Assembly (NCBI GenBank): GCA_019422065.1
Contig: JAHZEA010000001.1
Coordinates: forward strand, 1-64,000
Direction: 5' to 3'
From: Lachnospiraceae bacterium
GTDB taxonomy: Bacteria; Bacillota; Clostridia; Lachnospirales; Anaerotignaceae
Length of the DNA stretch: 64,000 nucleotides
Positions 24,614 to 34,390 of the stretch are shown here, in pieces. Each line of letters begins with the position of its first letter. Position 1 is the first letter of the stretch. A program made the translations under genes and the position numbers. The notes beneath the pieces are model-generated. The model saw only the letters and a list, made by a program, of their open reading frames with translations, searched no databases and was not told the origin of the DNA.

Positions 24614-27600
24614 ATGGGTTTAAATTTTATAACCGGCAGAGCCGGCAGCGGCAAAACTGCCTTATGCCTTAAAAGCATAATAGAAACCGAAAATAATTGC
24701 GACCAAACCGCAATTTATTATATAGTGCCCGAGCAATATACCCTTCAGGGTGAAAGAGACTTAATAGCCTATTCTAAAAATGGCGCTGTTATGAAAGCAC
24801 AGGTTTTAAGCTTTAACCGCTTGTGCTACAATATATTTTCCCGTTCCGGCGGCCTTTGCCAAACGCCTCTTGACGATATAGGCAAAGCTCTTGTTATTAA
24901 AAGAATAGTAGCCGAGAATAAAAACGACTTTCTCTATTTTAAAAACTGCTGTTCAAAGCCGGGCTTTATTGAGCAGCTCTGCGATATTATAACCGAGTTT
25001 TTTAAATTTGGTGTAACACAAAATGATATTGAGGAAATGATAATCTCCTCCGAGGAAGAAGCACTTAAAAGCAAACTTAAAGACTTACATATTATATATT
25101 CAAAATTTTCCGACTATATAAAAAGTGGGTATATATCTTCCGATACTGCCCTTGATATGCTTTATGAAAAAATAGACTCAAGCGGTTTTGTAAAAGACGC
25201 CTTAGTTTGGATAGACGGTTTTTCCAGCTTTACGCCTCAGGAATTAAAAATTATAGAAAAGCTTCTTGTGCTTTGCCAAAATGTTACAGTTACACTTACT
25301 TTGGGTAAAGCAGCTTTAAATAATGCCGATTTAAACCCAAGCTCTGTATTTTATGAACCTAAAGAAGCATTTAATAAAATACTTAAGGCAGCTCAAAAAC
25401 ACAATATAAAAGCAGAAATTACATATCTTGATAAAATTCATCGCTTCACAAATCCGGCTTTAGCACATCTTGAAAAAAGCCTGCTTACATATACCCCGAC
25501 ACAGTTTAAAAACTCTGAGGGTATACATATTTATGAAGCTCAGGATAGGTTTGATGAAGCCGAAAATGTTACCTGCCGCATACTCTCACTTGTTAAAGAC
25601 AAAAAACTGCGCTTTAGTGATATAGCTGTAATTACAGGTGAAATGGAAAACTCAGTAAGTATGCTTAAAAACGTATTTTATCAAAACAATATACCGTTTT
25701 TTGCGGATATTAAGCGTGATATAACCATATTCCCTTTAATACGCCTTATAAGCGCACTTTTTGACTGTGTTTTAATGTCTATGAGCTATGAAAGCGTATT
25801 TTCAATGCTTAAAACCGGCCTTCTGCCGTTTACTAATGACGAAATTGAGACACTTGAAAACTATGTGCTCTGCCACGGCATTAAAGGCTATAAATGGCAC
25901 AATCAATGGCAGTACAGCGATATACACAGCACACAAAGCGATTTTAACGACAATATAAACTCACTGCGCCAAAGATTTTTGGATTTAACAGAGCTTTTCT
26001 CATCCAGTTTTGAAAAAGGCGAAAGCACAGTTAAATCCATAAGCACAGCACTTTATAACTTTCTTGAGCTAACAGGCGCAATAGAAAAACTGCAAAACTA
26101 TTCCGATGAGTTTGAAAAAAACGGCGATTTTACAAAGTCATACGAAACACATCAAAGCTTTAACGCCTTAAGCGCCATACTGGATTCCATGTGCTCTATA
26201 GCCGGAGATGAAAAGTGCTCTTTAGCCCAGTATAAAGAAATGTTCATAAGCGCCGCCGAGGTAAAAAAAGTTGGCATTATACCGCCTGAAACAGACAGCG
26301 TTATAATAGGTGATACAGAAAGAACAAGACTTCCCGAAATTAAAGCTTTATTTATAATAAATGCCAACGAAGGCGTATTTCCTAAAAATACAGCTAAACA
26401 AAGCGTTTTTTCTGATAACGAAAGAAGCTTTATGCTCTCAAAGGGCTTAAATATTGCCTCTGACTCAAAAGAAGCAGCTTTTTTACAGCAATACAGCGCC
26501 TACTTTGCCCTTACCCGGCCTAAAGATGAACTTTACATAAGCTATATAAAAACAGATTCATCAGGCAAAAGCGCTGCGCCTTCCAGCGTTATAGAGCGAA
26601 TTAAAAAGGCCCTGCCGGATATTGAGGTTTCATCTTCCGAAGATAGTTCTTCCCGTGCTCTTGCCCTTAACAGTCCTTACTGTATTATGCATTCAATGGG
26701 CAGAGAACTTCAAAAAGACAGAAAAGAGTATAAAGAAATTTATAATGCCTTAAGCCAAGTACCACTTTGGCAGCCTAAAACAAACATTATAAATAAGGCT
26801 CTTTCAAATTCCGGCCCTAGTGAATATCTTTCAAAAGAAACATCGGAGAAATTTTTCTCTAACACTCTTTTCTCCAGTATTTCACGCCTTGAAAGATTTT
26901 CATCCTGCCCGTATATGTATTTTATGTCATACACAATTAAGGCAGCAGAGCGCCCTGTTTATAAACTAAATACTCCGGACCTTGGCATACTTTTCCACAG
27001 TGTTATAGAAAACTTTTCAAAAACACTGCAAAAAGACGGCATTAACTGGGACAGTGTTTCGCAAGATGATGTTTATAAAATAATAGCAGACTCAGTTAAA
27101 ACAGGGCTTTCATCATTTAATAACGGTATTTTGGTATCGTCCTATACAATGAAATATTTAATGTCACGCTTTAGTCGTGTATCCTCAAGAGCAGTTAATA
27201 CATTAATTAATCATGTTAAAAAAGGCTCTTTTGCACCCTTTGCTTTTGAGGTTAATTTTGGCAGCGGCGGCCTTGCACCAATAGTAATAGACTTAGGCAA
27301 CGGCAGAAGAATGTTCCTTACAGGCAAAATAGACCGTGTGGACATAATGGAAAGCGACGGCAAACTATATGTTAAAATTATAGACTATAAATCCGGCTCA
27401 AAATCATTCAGCCTTCAGGATATATACTACGGCCTTCAGCTTCAGCTTATGATATACATTGACGCCATTATTAAAAGCGGTATATTCCGGGATAAAACGC
27501 CACTTCCCGGCGGTGTATTTTATTTTAAAATTCAGGACCCTGTGGCAAAAACTGCTGAGGAGCTTTCTTTTGACGATATTAAAGAACTTATAGAAAAACA

Positions 27601-27994
27601 GCTTAAAATGTCTGGCCTTGTGCTTATGGACGAAAACGTTATACGTGCCATGGATAACTCTTTTGAAAAAAAGTCTGATATTATACCAGTTTCCTATAAA
27701 GCCGATGGCAGTATATCCCAAAGCTCATATACTGCCAGTGAAAAGGACTTTTTATCTATAATGGACTACTGCCGCCATAAAGCCACAAGCATAGGCAACG
27801 AAATTTTAAAAGGCAATATTTCCCCCGAGCCTTACGTTAAGGGCCAAACAATGCCTTGCAGTTACTGCGCCTATAAAAGCGTATGTGACTTTGACAGAGA
27901 AAACAGCCGAGGGCGCTTTCTTAAAGCATTAAATAAAGATGAAGCCTTAGAAAAAATAAATAACGAAATAAATCCCGAAAAAACTGACATTTAA
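24614..27994 (+). CDS. addB: Helicase-nuclease subunit AddB
   Basis: AddB, with AddA, resects double-strand breaks for RecA. The 1126-residue protein has Walker A GRAGSGKT at 8-15, a degenerate helicase core, and a C-terminal RecB-family nuclease domain: GILFHSVIENF, IDRVD, then IIDYKSG and QLQLMIY. Four Cys that hold a 4Fe-4S cluster are visible: one in SSCPYMY and three in PCSYCAYKSVC. Length agrees with B. subtilis AddB (1166). The partner addA normally follows directly, but here a terminator and the opposing recO follow, so addA must lie elsewhere. Confidence 0.92.
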   Translation: MGLNFITGRAGSGKTALCLKSIIETENNCDQTAIYYIVPEQYTLQGERDLIAYSKNGAVMKAQVLSFNRLCYNIFSRSGGLCQTPLDDIGKALVIKRIVAENKNDFLYFKNCCSKPGFIEQLCDIITEFFKFGVTQNDIEEMIISSEEEALKSKLKDLHIIYSKFSDYIKSGYISSDTALDMLYEKIDSSGFVKDALVWIDGFSSFTPQELKIIEKLLVLCQNVTVTLTLGKAALNNADLNPSSVFYEPKEAFNKILKAAQKHNIKAEITYLDKIHRFTNPALAHLEKSLLTYTPTQFKNSEGIHIYEAQDRFDEAENVTCRILSLVKDKKLRFSDIAVITGEMENSVSMLKNVFYQNNIPFFADIKRDITIFPLIRLISALFDCVLMSMSYESVFSMLKTGLLPFTNDEIETLENYVLCHGIKGYKWHNQWQYSDIHSTQSDFNDNINSLRQRFLDLTELFSSSFEKGESTVKSISTALYNFLELTGAIEKLQNYSDEFEKNGDFTKSYETHQSFNALSAILDSMCSIAGDEKCSLAQYKEMFISAAEVKKVGIIPPETDSVIIGDTERTRLPEIKALFIINANEGVFPKNTAKQSVFSDNERSFMLSKGLNIASDSKEAAFLQQYSAYFALTRPKDELYISYIKTDSSGKSAAPSSVIERIKKALPDIEVSSSEDSSSRALALNSPYCIMHSMGRELQKDRKEYKEIYNALSQVPLWQPKTNIINKALSNSGPSEYLSKETSEKFFSNTLFSSISRLERFSSCPYMYFMSYTIKAAERPVYKLNTPDLGILFHSVIENFSKTLQKDGINWDSVSQDDVYKIIADSVKTGLSSFNNGILVSSYTMKYLMSRFSRVSSRAVNTLINHVKKGSFAPFAFEVNFGSGGLAPIVIDLGNGRRMFLTGKIDRVDIMESDGKLYVKIIDYKSGSKSFSLQDIYYGLQLQLMIYIDAIIKSGIFRDKTPLPGGVFYFKIQDPVAKTAEELSFDDIKELIEKQLKMSGLVLMDENVIRAMDNSFEKKSDIIPVSYKADGSISQSSYTASEKDFLSIMDYCRHKATSIGNEILKGNISPEPYVKGQTMPCSYCAYKSVCDFDRENSRGRFLKALNKDEALEKINNEINPEKTDI

Positions 27995-28010
27995 AATATT
28001 GGCATAACAA

Positions 28011-28046
28011 AAAATCGTTCTTTGACACACACCAAAGAACGATTTT
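28011..28046. terminator. Bidirectional terminator between addB and recO
   Basis: A perfect 14-bp stem AAAATCGTTCTTTG / CAAAGAACGATTTT with T runs on both strands. Confidence 0.9.
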
Positions 28047-28795
28047 TATATTTTAAATGTTTTTAAAAATTCCAAAGACTTTATTTCACTGCATAAATGT
28101 GTACGAACATAAATTTCAATAAAAGTTTCAACTTCACGCAGTACACTGCCCGAAAGGCTGAACCGGAATATACCCTTTCCTTCGTTATTTAGAACATGAC
28201 TAATAGCCTTTCTTGCACCGTTTGTAATAGGGTACCCGCCGCCTGAATTTTTAAGGCAGTCTTTGCATATTATTCCGCCGCCTTTTACACTGAAAAAACT
28301 CTCCTCGTTTTCAATGTTTTTGGAACAAATAGCACAGTTGTTTCCACCGGATATAAGACCTAGTATCCCCAAAAGCTTAATTTGAAATATAACCGAAGCC
28401 AAACGCGGGCTGAAAGAAGTTGAAGCCATAACGGCAAATGTTATAAGCAGAAGATGAAGAACACTATTATTTTCCATTTCATCCGGTACGGATTTTTCAG
28501 TCAGCTCACATATAAAAGAGCCATAGGCAAACTTTTCCATATCACTCCTTAAGGCATAAAAAGACTCTATAATCTCAGCTTGCGCCGCGTTATAAAAATT
28601 CCTGTTTTTATATGCCGTAAAAGAGCTATACGAAAACAGCTGGCTTGGCGCTGAAAGACGGCTTTTGGCGCTTTTTGCGCCTTTTGCCGACACCGTTATT
28701 TTGCCTAAGTCTTTGGCCAAAACCACAAGGCGCTTGCCCGTTTCGCCTAAAGGCGTTTCCCGAAGCACAACGCCGTCGAATGTTTCCTCAGCCAT
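28046..28795 (-). CDS. recO: DNA repair protein RecO
   Basis: RecO loads RecA at gaps together with RecF and RecR. The 249-residue protein has an N-terminal OB fold (residues 1-80, VVLRETPLGETGKRL), a helical bundle, and a four-Cys zinc site (CAIC ... CKDC, about 155-180). The start chosen is the second ATG (28795), eight bases after GAGG; the first ATG at 28801 is too close. It is the last gene of the long leftward yqfC operon. Confidence 0.92.
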   Translation of the reverse strand: MAEETFDGVVLRETPLGETGKRLVVLAKDLGKITVSAKGAKSAKSRLSAPSQLFSYSSFTAYKNRNFYNAAQAEIIESFYALRSDMEKFAYGSFICELTEKSVPDEMENNSVLHLLLITFAVMASTSFSPRLASVIFQIKLLGILGLISGGNNCAICSKNIENEESFFSVKGGGIICKDCLKNSGGGYPITNGARKAISHVLNNEGKGIFRFSLSGSVLREVETFIEIYVRTHLCSEIKSLEFLKTFKI

Positions 28796-28807
28796 GTGCA
28801 TTACCTC

Positions 28808-29713
28808 TTATATGTTTTTGGCATCGTAGCCAAAGTTTTTAAGCAGAAAATCACTGTCGCGCCAATCTTTCTTTACCTTAACCCAAAGCTGTAAATTAAC
28901 TTCACTGCCTAAAAGAGCTGTTATGTCCTGCCTAGAAAGAGTACCTATTTTTTTAAGCATTGCCCCGCCTTTACCTATTATAATACCCTTGTGGGATTCC
29001 CTTTCGCAGTATATAACCGCCTGAATATCAACAAGGTTCCTATCCGGGCGCTTTTTCATAGAGCTTACTTCCACAGCCGTTCCGTGAGGTATCTCATCCC
29101 TTAAAAGCTTTAAGGCCTTTTCCCTTATAAGCTCCGAAACTATCTGTCTTTCCGGCTGGTCTGTAACCATGTCATCAGGGAAATATTTAGGGCCTTCCGG
29201 AAGGTATTTTTTAATTACCTTCATAAGCTCGTCTGTATTTTTGCCGCTTACGGCCGAAACCTGAACTATATCGGCAAAGTTAAATGCTTTGCTGAAAATT
29301 TCAGTTGTTTTAAGCACTTTTTCTTCATCAAAACAGTCGGTTTTGTTTATAACCAGTACAACCGGTGTTTTAACCTTTTTAAGACGTTCTATTATGTTTT
29401 CATCTTCCGGCAGCATTTTTCCTAAAGGCTCTGTAAGCATAAGCACAGCGTCTACCTCGCCAAATGTAGTTTCTGCGGCCTTTACCATATAGTCGTCTAA
29501 TTTATATTTAGCCTTGTGTATTCCCGGTGTATCAATAAATATTACCTGAAAATCCTCTTTTGTAAGTATGGCGTGTATTTTATTTCGGGTTGTCTGTGGC
29601 TTTGGCGAAATAATGGCTATTTTTTCGCCTATTAAGTAATTCATAAGTGTTGACTTGCCTACATTAGGCCGGCCTATAAGTGAAACAAAACCCGAGTAAA
29701 ATTTATCCTTCAA
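28808..29713 (-). CDS. era: GTPase Era
   Basis: Era binds the 3' end of 16S rRNA and helps mature the small ribosomal subunit. The 301-residue protein shows G1 GRPNVGKST, G3 DTPGIHK, G4 NKTD and a C-terminal KH domain with GKGGAMLKKIG. It starts at a TTG (29713) with AAGGAG seven bases before it, inside the end of the uracil-DNA glycosylase gene (11-base overlap). Seven bases up from recO's extended frame, it is clearly in the same operon. Confidence 0.95.
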   Translation of the reverse strand: MKDKFYSGFVSLIGRPNVGKSTLMNYLIGEKIAIISPKPQTTRNKIHAILTKEDFQVIFIDTPGIHKAKYKLDDYMVKAAETTFGEVDAVLMLTEPLGKMLPEDENIIERLKKVKTPVVLVINKTDCFDEEKVLKTTEIFSKAFNFADIVQVSAVSGKNTDELMKVIKKYLPEGPKYFPDDMVTDQPERQIVSELIREKALKLLRDEIPHGTAVEVSSMKKRPDRNLVDIQAVIYCERESHKGIIIGKGGAMLKKIGTLSRQDITALLGSEVNLQLWVKVKKDWRDSDFLLKNFGYDAKNI

Positions 29714-30290
29714 TCTGCTGCTCCTTTCGTAATTCCAAAAGCTTTCTGCGTATTTCTTTCATGTCCTCCCAAGCTGGTTTTTTCTTTGTCATATCCCTTA
29801 AAACCGCCGAAGGGTGGAATGTAGCTATCATGTATGTATGTTTTCTTTCAGTCCATATACCACGGTCTTTAGTTATTTTAAAATCCGGATTAATAACGGC
29901 TTTAGCCGCAATCCTGCCTAAACAAACTATAATTTTAGGCCGTACAAGCAAAAACTGCCGCCTTAAATAGTTTATGCAGGCGCTCTGTTCTTCCTCCAAC
30001 GGGTCCCTGTTATATGGCGGCCTGCATTTTACTATATTTGTAATATAATAATCGTTTTCATCAAGACCAGCCGCAAGAAGCATTTTATCCAAAAGCTGGC
30101 CGGCGGCGCCTACAAAAGGCACCCCCTGCAAATCCTCCTGCTCCCCGGGGCCTTCGCCTATAAACATAATATCCGCATTTTTAGAGCCTTTGCCTATTAC
30201 CACATTATGCCTATTTTGGCTTAAAGCACATTTATGGCAGTTAAGACACATGCCCTCAAGTTCTTCCCAGTTTAAATCCAATAATATCAC
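29703..30290 (-). CDS. Family 4 uracil-DNA glycosylase
   Basis: This enzyme removes uracil from DNA. The 195-residue protein has the family-4 motifs GEGPGEQED and HPSAV, and four Cys for a 4Fe-4S cluster (C..C near residues 15-21, KCRPP near 88 and a Cys about 16 residues later). The start is uncertain: GTG at 30290 or TTG at 30281, the latter better spaced from GGGTGA. It overlaps era by 11 bases. Confidence 0.9.
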   Translation of the reverse strand: MILLDLNWEELEGMCLNCHKCALSQNRHNVVIGKGSKNADIMFIGEGPGEQEDLQGVPFVGAAGQLLDKMLLAAGLDENDYYITNIVKCRPPYNRDPLEEEQSACINYLRRQFLLVRPKIIVCLGRIAAKAVINPDFKITKDRGIWTERKHTYMIATFHPSAVLRDMTKKKPAWEDMKEIRRKLLELRKEQQIEG

Positions 30291-30308
30291 CCGTCAATCA
30301 ACAAACAA

Positions 30309-30689
30309 TTACAGCTTAAAAGCATAAGGCAAAAGTTCATTTAGCGTAAACTCCTTTATGCCTTGTTCATCAGAATATAGTACAATAGTACCATTTGGCA
30401 TAAACTCGCTTAAAACCTGCCGGCATATACCGCAAGGGAAAGTTAAGCCGCCTTTTTCTGAAACTATGGCTATTTTTACAAAATCCCGCTCACCTTCTGA
30501 AACAGCCTTAAACACCGCCGTTCTCTCGGCACAGTTTGAAGCGCCGTAAGAGCTGTTTTCCACATTACAGCCGGTATACACATTGTCGCTTTTGCATAAA
30601 AGGGCAGCGCCTACCTTAAAATCCGAGTATGGTGCATATGCTTTTTTGGCGGCTTCCTGCGCTAGTTTAATAAGCTGGGCATTATCCAT
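30309..30689 (-). CDS. cdd: Cytidine deaminase
   Basis: This 126-residue tetrameric-type enzyme deaminates cytidine and deoxycytidine to (deoxy)uridine. Zinc-site motifs NCAERTA (Cys, catalytic Glu) and PCGICRQ (two Cys) are present. AAGGTG precedes the ATG. It lies between ybeY and the glycosylase gene in the common Firmicute order. Confidence 0.95.
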   Translation of the reverse strand: MDNAQLIKLAQEAAKKAYAPYSDFKVGAALLCKSDNVYTGCNVENSSYGASNCAERTAVFKAVSEGERDFVKIAIVSEKGGLTFPCGICRQVLSEFMPNGTIVLYSDEQGIKEFTLNELLPYAFKL

Positions 30690-30708
30690 AGCTTTTCACC
30701 TTCTTTTA

Positions 30709-31176
30709 TCACCTTGTTATGCCTAAGTTGTTTAATATAGCCTCTTGCTTTGCAAACATTTCTTCTCTCTCGTCATCTTCCATATGGTCGTAGCCCATAA
30801 GATGAAGCATGCTGTGAGCCGTTAAAAAAGCCAGTTCACGCTTTAAGCCATGACCGTATTCCTCGGCCTGTGAAATAGCTTTTTCTATTGAAATTATAAT
30901 ATCCCCAAGCATAATTTCGTCATTTTCGTTTACATCTGCCTGTTCGCCTTCTTCAAATGTAAGAAGGGGGAAGCTTAAAACGTCTGTAGGTGCGTCTATA
31001 TTTCTGTACTGCTTGTTTATTTCCTGTATTTCGTCATTATTTACAATAGACAGGCTTATTTCACATTGAGGGTCAAACTCCTCATATCTTAAACTTTCTG
31101 TTATAACATCATTAAAAAGTTTTTCTGTTTCAGGTGTAATTTCAAAATCCGTTCTGTTATCAATTAGCACTGTCAT
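30709..31176 (-). CDS. ybeY: Endoribonuclease YbeY
   Basis: YbeY is a zinc endoribonuclease needed for 16S rRNA 3' processing and ribosome quality control. The 155-residue protein ends with the metal motif HSMLHLMGYDH. The ATG lies 17 bases inside the preceding pgpH gene, with GGGGGAAAA as ribosome site, so the two are coupled. Confidence 0.95.
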   Translation of the reverse strand: MTVLIDNRTDFEITPETEKLFNDVITESLRYEEFDPQCEISLSIVNNDEIQEINKQYRNIDAPTDVLSFPLLTFEEGEQADVNENDEIMLGDIIISIEKAISQAEEYGHGLKRELAFLTAHSMLHLMGYDHMEDDEREEMFAKQEAILNNLGITR

Positions 31177-33376
31177 CGGACTTTTCCCCCTTTAATTCTT
31201 CTTCCTTTTCCAGTACAGCCTCTTTTTCCCTTGCGGCTTTAATTTCTTCGTCTTTAGGATAAGCTATCCTGTGATGATACATACCGTTAAACATCTTCAT
31301 AAATGATTTTTTAATTACGTCTATCTCTTTAAGGTCAAGGCGGCAGTCATTAAGCTGTCCGTCATCCAGCTTGTCCTTAAAAAGCTTATTTACAAGTTCT
31401 TCTATTCCCGACGGGTCGTTGCCTGAAGAAATATAGCTTCTTACAGCCGCCTCCACAGTATCTGCCAGCATAACAACAGCGGCTTCCTTGCTCTGTGGTA
31501 TAGGCCCCGGATACCTGAAATCCCGCTCATGTACTATTTCTCCTGCGCTTTCTTTTTCTTTAACGCATTTTACATAAAAATATTTCACAAGCGTTGTACC
31601 GTGGTGTTGCTGAATTATATCCTTAACTACTTTAGGCAATGCGGCGTGCTCTGCAAGTTCCAAACCGTCTTTTACATGGTTTATAATTATTTCAGCGCTT
31701 ATATATGGGTCCAGTTTATCATGTATATTAACAGCAAACTGGTTTTCGCTGAAATACTGCGGATTTTTAAGCTTTCCTATATCATGGAAAAGCGCTCCAA
31801 CCTTAGCCAAAGTTTCGTTAGCGTAAATCTCATAAGCCGCCGTTTCGGCTAAATTAGCCACAACAAGGCTATGATGATACGTTCCCGGTGTTTCTATTAT
31901 AAGCCTTCTCATAAGCTCGTTGTTAGGGTTAGCCAGTTCCGCCAGTGTAAACTTGGTGTTCATACCAAAAACACCTTCCCAAAGCGGAAGACTGCCTATT
32001 ACCATAACAAGTGAAACTATACCTGTGGCACAGGCATAAAGGCTTTCTGTCAGCACTTTAGGCGAATACCCCGATGAGAAAATCTCTATACCGAAATATG
32101 TAGCCATATTAATGGCACCAATGGCAATAGATACCAGCAGAACCATTGTGCGTTTTTGTGTATACTGCACCAATACAGAAGCAAAACTGCCTGTTATTAA
32201 AAAGTATATAAGGCAGTATACATCACCGTTAAATACAAATGTACCTATAATACATACAAAAGCATTAAGAGCCATTGCTATTTTAGGCTTAATAAGTATT
32301 GATGTAAGCATAGCAAAAACACTCAGCGGCACTAAAGCATAGTTTTCAAACTTTTCCGTAACAAAAAGTATAACTATTGAAAGAACATATATAAAAAACA
32401 AAAGCACAGCTGAGTTATTCTGGCCCATAGCCCTTTTTTGCAGTGTATAAAGATAAATTCCAGATGCCGCAAAACAAAGTGCCGCTACTATAACACTGCC
32501 AGCCATGTGAACCATGTTTCCGCTTGAACCGGTATTTATAAGGTTTAAAGAAGTAAGTATAGCGTATGCCTCAGCTGTTATAACCTCGCCGCTGTCAACT
32601 ATTTTCTGGTCTTTAAGCACCATAACAGGCTCAACTTCAGAAGCTTTCTGCTCCTTAGCGGCCTCAATAGCGTCTTCATCAAGAATAAGGTTAGGCACAA
32701 TAACCGCATCGGATATTGTATAAGCCATGGCTTTTAAAGTGTCATTCCATTGTGTTTCGTTTACTATATTTTTAACCTTTTCAATAGTGCTCTGGCGCGT
32801 ATCGTCTGTTATTCCCAGTTCAAAGGCATAATTTACTCCATACTTTATATCCTCAATAAACAGAGCCTTATCCTCATCAGAAAGGTTATCATATTCCTGA
32901 TACTGGCTGGATGTAAAATACACCGGAACGCCAAGGGTTATATTTAAGTCATAGTCATACTGCGGCTCTGCGCTTTGGTAATCCCCGTCTTCTGCGCCGA
33001 CTTTGTTTATGGCGTTTTTCCAAGCCGCTTCCTTCTGCGCATTTTCCTTCATCTCAGCTAGGCCAGCATCTATTGCTGAAAACATATCGTCTATCTGTTT
33101 TTCGGCATTTACTGCCACATCAGGGTCATGCTTATAAAGATTACCTACACTGTCTTTAGCCGCCTTAATAAGCTTTTGGGTTTCAACTGTGTTTTCAACA
33201 CTCCTTGTTGCTACATACCTTTTAGGCGAAATATCACCTATATTTATTTTTTCGGATTTAGGCGCAAAGGCCCCTGAAAAAATAATCATTACAGTAAATA
33301 CAAACGCCAGTACAAAAAGCGTTGCATTAAACTTTTTACCTGTAAAATAAACTAAAGGCCTAAACAATTTTCTCAT
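31160..33376 (-). CDS. 7TM-HD membrane phosphodiesterase (PgpH-like)
   Basis: Proteins of this family degrade cyclic di-AMP to pApA and so control osmolyte transport and wall homeostasis. The 738-residue protein has one N-terminal helix, an extracytoplasmic 7TMR-HDED sensor domain (about 40-280), seven membrane helices (about 285-480) and a cytoplasmic HD domain with HHSLVVANLAE, FHDIGKLKNP and QQHHG. The intracellular part ends in an acidic, Glu/Lys-rich tail. Its gene overlaps ybeY by 17 bases and follows phoH by 6. Confidence 0.92.
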   Translation of the reverse strand: MRKLFRPLVYFTGKKFNATLFVLAFVFTVMIIFSGAFAPKSEKINIGDISPKRYVATRSVENTVETQKLIKAAKDSVGNLYKHDPDVAVNAEKQIDDMFSAIDAGLAEMKENAQKEAAWKNAINKVGAEDGDYQSAEPQYDYDLNITLGVPVYFTSSQYQEYDNLSDEDKALFIEDIKYGVNYAFELGITDDTRQSTIEKVKNIVNETQWNDTLKAMAYTISDAVIVPNLILDEDAIEAAKEQKASEVEPVMVLKDQKIVDSGEVITAEAYAILTSLNLINTGSSGNMVHMAGSVIVAALCFAASGIYLYTLQKRAMGQNNSAVLLFFIYVLSIVILFVTEKFENYALVPLSVFAMLTSILIKPKIAMALNAFVCIIGTFVFNGDVYCLIYFLITGSFASVLVQYTQKRTMVLLVSIAIGAINMATYFGIEIFSSGYSPKVLTESLYACATGIVSLVMVIGSLPLWEGVFGMNTKFTLAELANPNNELMRRLIIETPGTYHHSLVVANLAETAAYEIYANETLAKVGALFHDIGKLKNPQYFSENQFAVNIHDKLDPYISAEIIINHVKDGLELAEHAALPKVVKDIIQQHHGTTLVKYFYVKCVKEKESAGEIVHERDFRYPGPIPQSKEAAVVMLADTVEAAVRSYISSGNDPSGIEELVNKLFKDKLDDGQLNDCRLDLKEIDVIKKSFMKMFNGMYHHRIAYPKDEEIKAAREKEAVLEKEEELKGEKSDDSAN

Positions 33377-33382
33377 ATTTTA

Positions 33383-34390
33383 TCACTTTCGCTTTCCCAT
33401 AAAGCCATGCTGGCGGGCCGCTCTTTCTTCACGTCTTTTTGCTACGGCCGAGTCGTGTTTTTCATAAGCAAGTATTATTTTCTGCACTAAAGGATGTCTT
33501 ACAACGTCTTTGTTTGTAAGAGTAATAATATCTATGCCTTCTATGCCGTTTAATATATCTGCCGCTTCGCTTAAACCGCTTTTTTTGCCTTCTGAAAGGT
33601 CTATCTGGGTTATATCACCTGTAATAACCGCTTTTGAACCATAGCCTATTCTTGTAAGGAACATTTTCATCTGTTCCGGAGTAGTGTTCTGTGCTTCATC
33701 AAGAACAATAAATGCGTTATCCAGTGTACGGCCCCTCATATAAGCTAAAGGTGCAACCTCTATAAGCCCCTTTTCCATGTTTTTAATAAAATTATCGGCG
33801 CCCATAATTTCGTAAAGAGCATCGTAAAGCGGCCTTAAATACGGGTCTACTTTCTGCTGTAAATCTCCTGGAAGAAAGCCCAGCTTTTCTCCAGCCTCTA
33901 TAGCCGGTCTTGTAAGTATAATACGGTTTACCTCATTGTTTTTAAACGCGTTTATGGCAAGGGCCATAGCAAGATATGTTTTTCCTGTACCTGCCGGGCC
34001 TATGCCGAAAACAACTGTATTTTTTCTTATAGAATCTGCATATTTCTTTTGACCCATTGTTTTGGCACGCACCGGTCTGCCGTTTACAGTAAGGCAGATT
34101 ATATCACTGCCTATGCCTTGTGCGTTCTGCTCCTTGTGCTCTTTAATGGAGTCTATTGTGTAGTTTAACGACTGTTCTGTTATTTCTATATTGTTTTTAA
34201 CTGAATTTATAAGGCATTCTATTGTTTTGGCGGCTCCTGTTACATCTTGGCCGTTAATTTTTATATAGTCGCCCCTGTTTACTATTTTTACATCAAATTC
34301 TTTTTCTATTTTTTTAACATTTCTGTCAAACTGTCCGAAAACAGCCGAAATTTCGCTGTTTTCAACAGAAAATACTGCTTCGTTTTCCAC
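33383..34390 (-). CDS. phoH: PhoH-like ATPase
   Basis: PhoH/YbeZ proteins are P-loop ATPases that work with YbeY in RNA handling. The 335-residue protein has an N-terminal KH-like part (residues 1-100) and the ATPase domain with Walker A GPAGTGKTYLA and Walker B FIVLDEAQN. The start is a GTG whose first base overlaps the yqfD stop, with GAGGTGAA upstream. Despite its name it has no link to the Pho regulon of the neighbouring element. Confidence 0.92.
   Translation of the reverse strand: MENEAVFSVENSEISAVFGQFDRNVKKIEKEFDVKIVNRGDYIKINGQDVTGAAKTIECLINSVKNNIEITEQSLNYTIDSIKEHKEQNAQGIGSDIICLTVNGRPVRAKTMGQKKYADSIRKNTVVFGIGPAGTGKTYLAMALAINAFKNNEVNRIILTRPAIEAGEKLGFLPGDLQQKVDPYLRPLYDALYEIMGADNFIKNMEKGLIEVAPLAYMRGRTLDNAFIVLDEAQNTTPEQMKMFLTRIGYGSKAVITGDITQIDLSEGKKSGLSEAADILNGIEGIDIITLTNKDVVRHPLVQKIILAYEKHDSAVAKRREERAARQHGFMGKRK

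Noticed and set aside
33383..34390. phoH as a member of the phosphate regulon
   Set aside because: The name is historical; the gene sits in the yqfC-recO operon outside the element and no Pho box precedes it.
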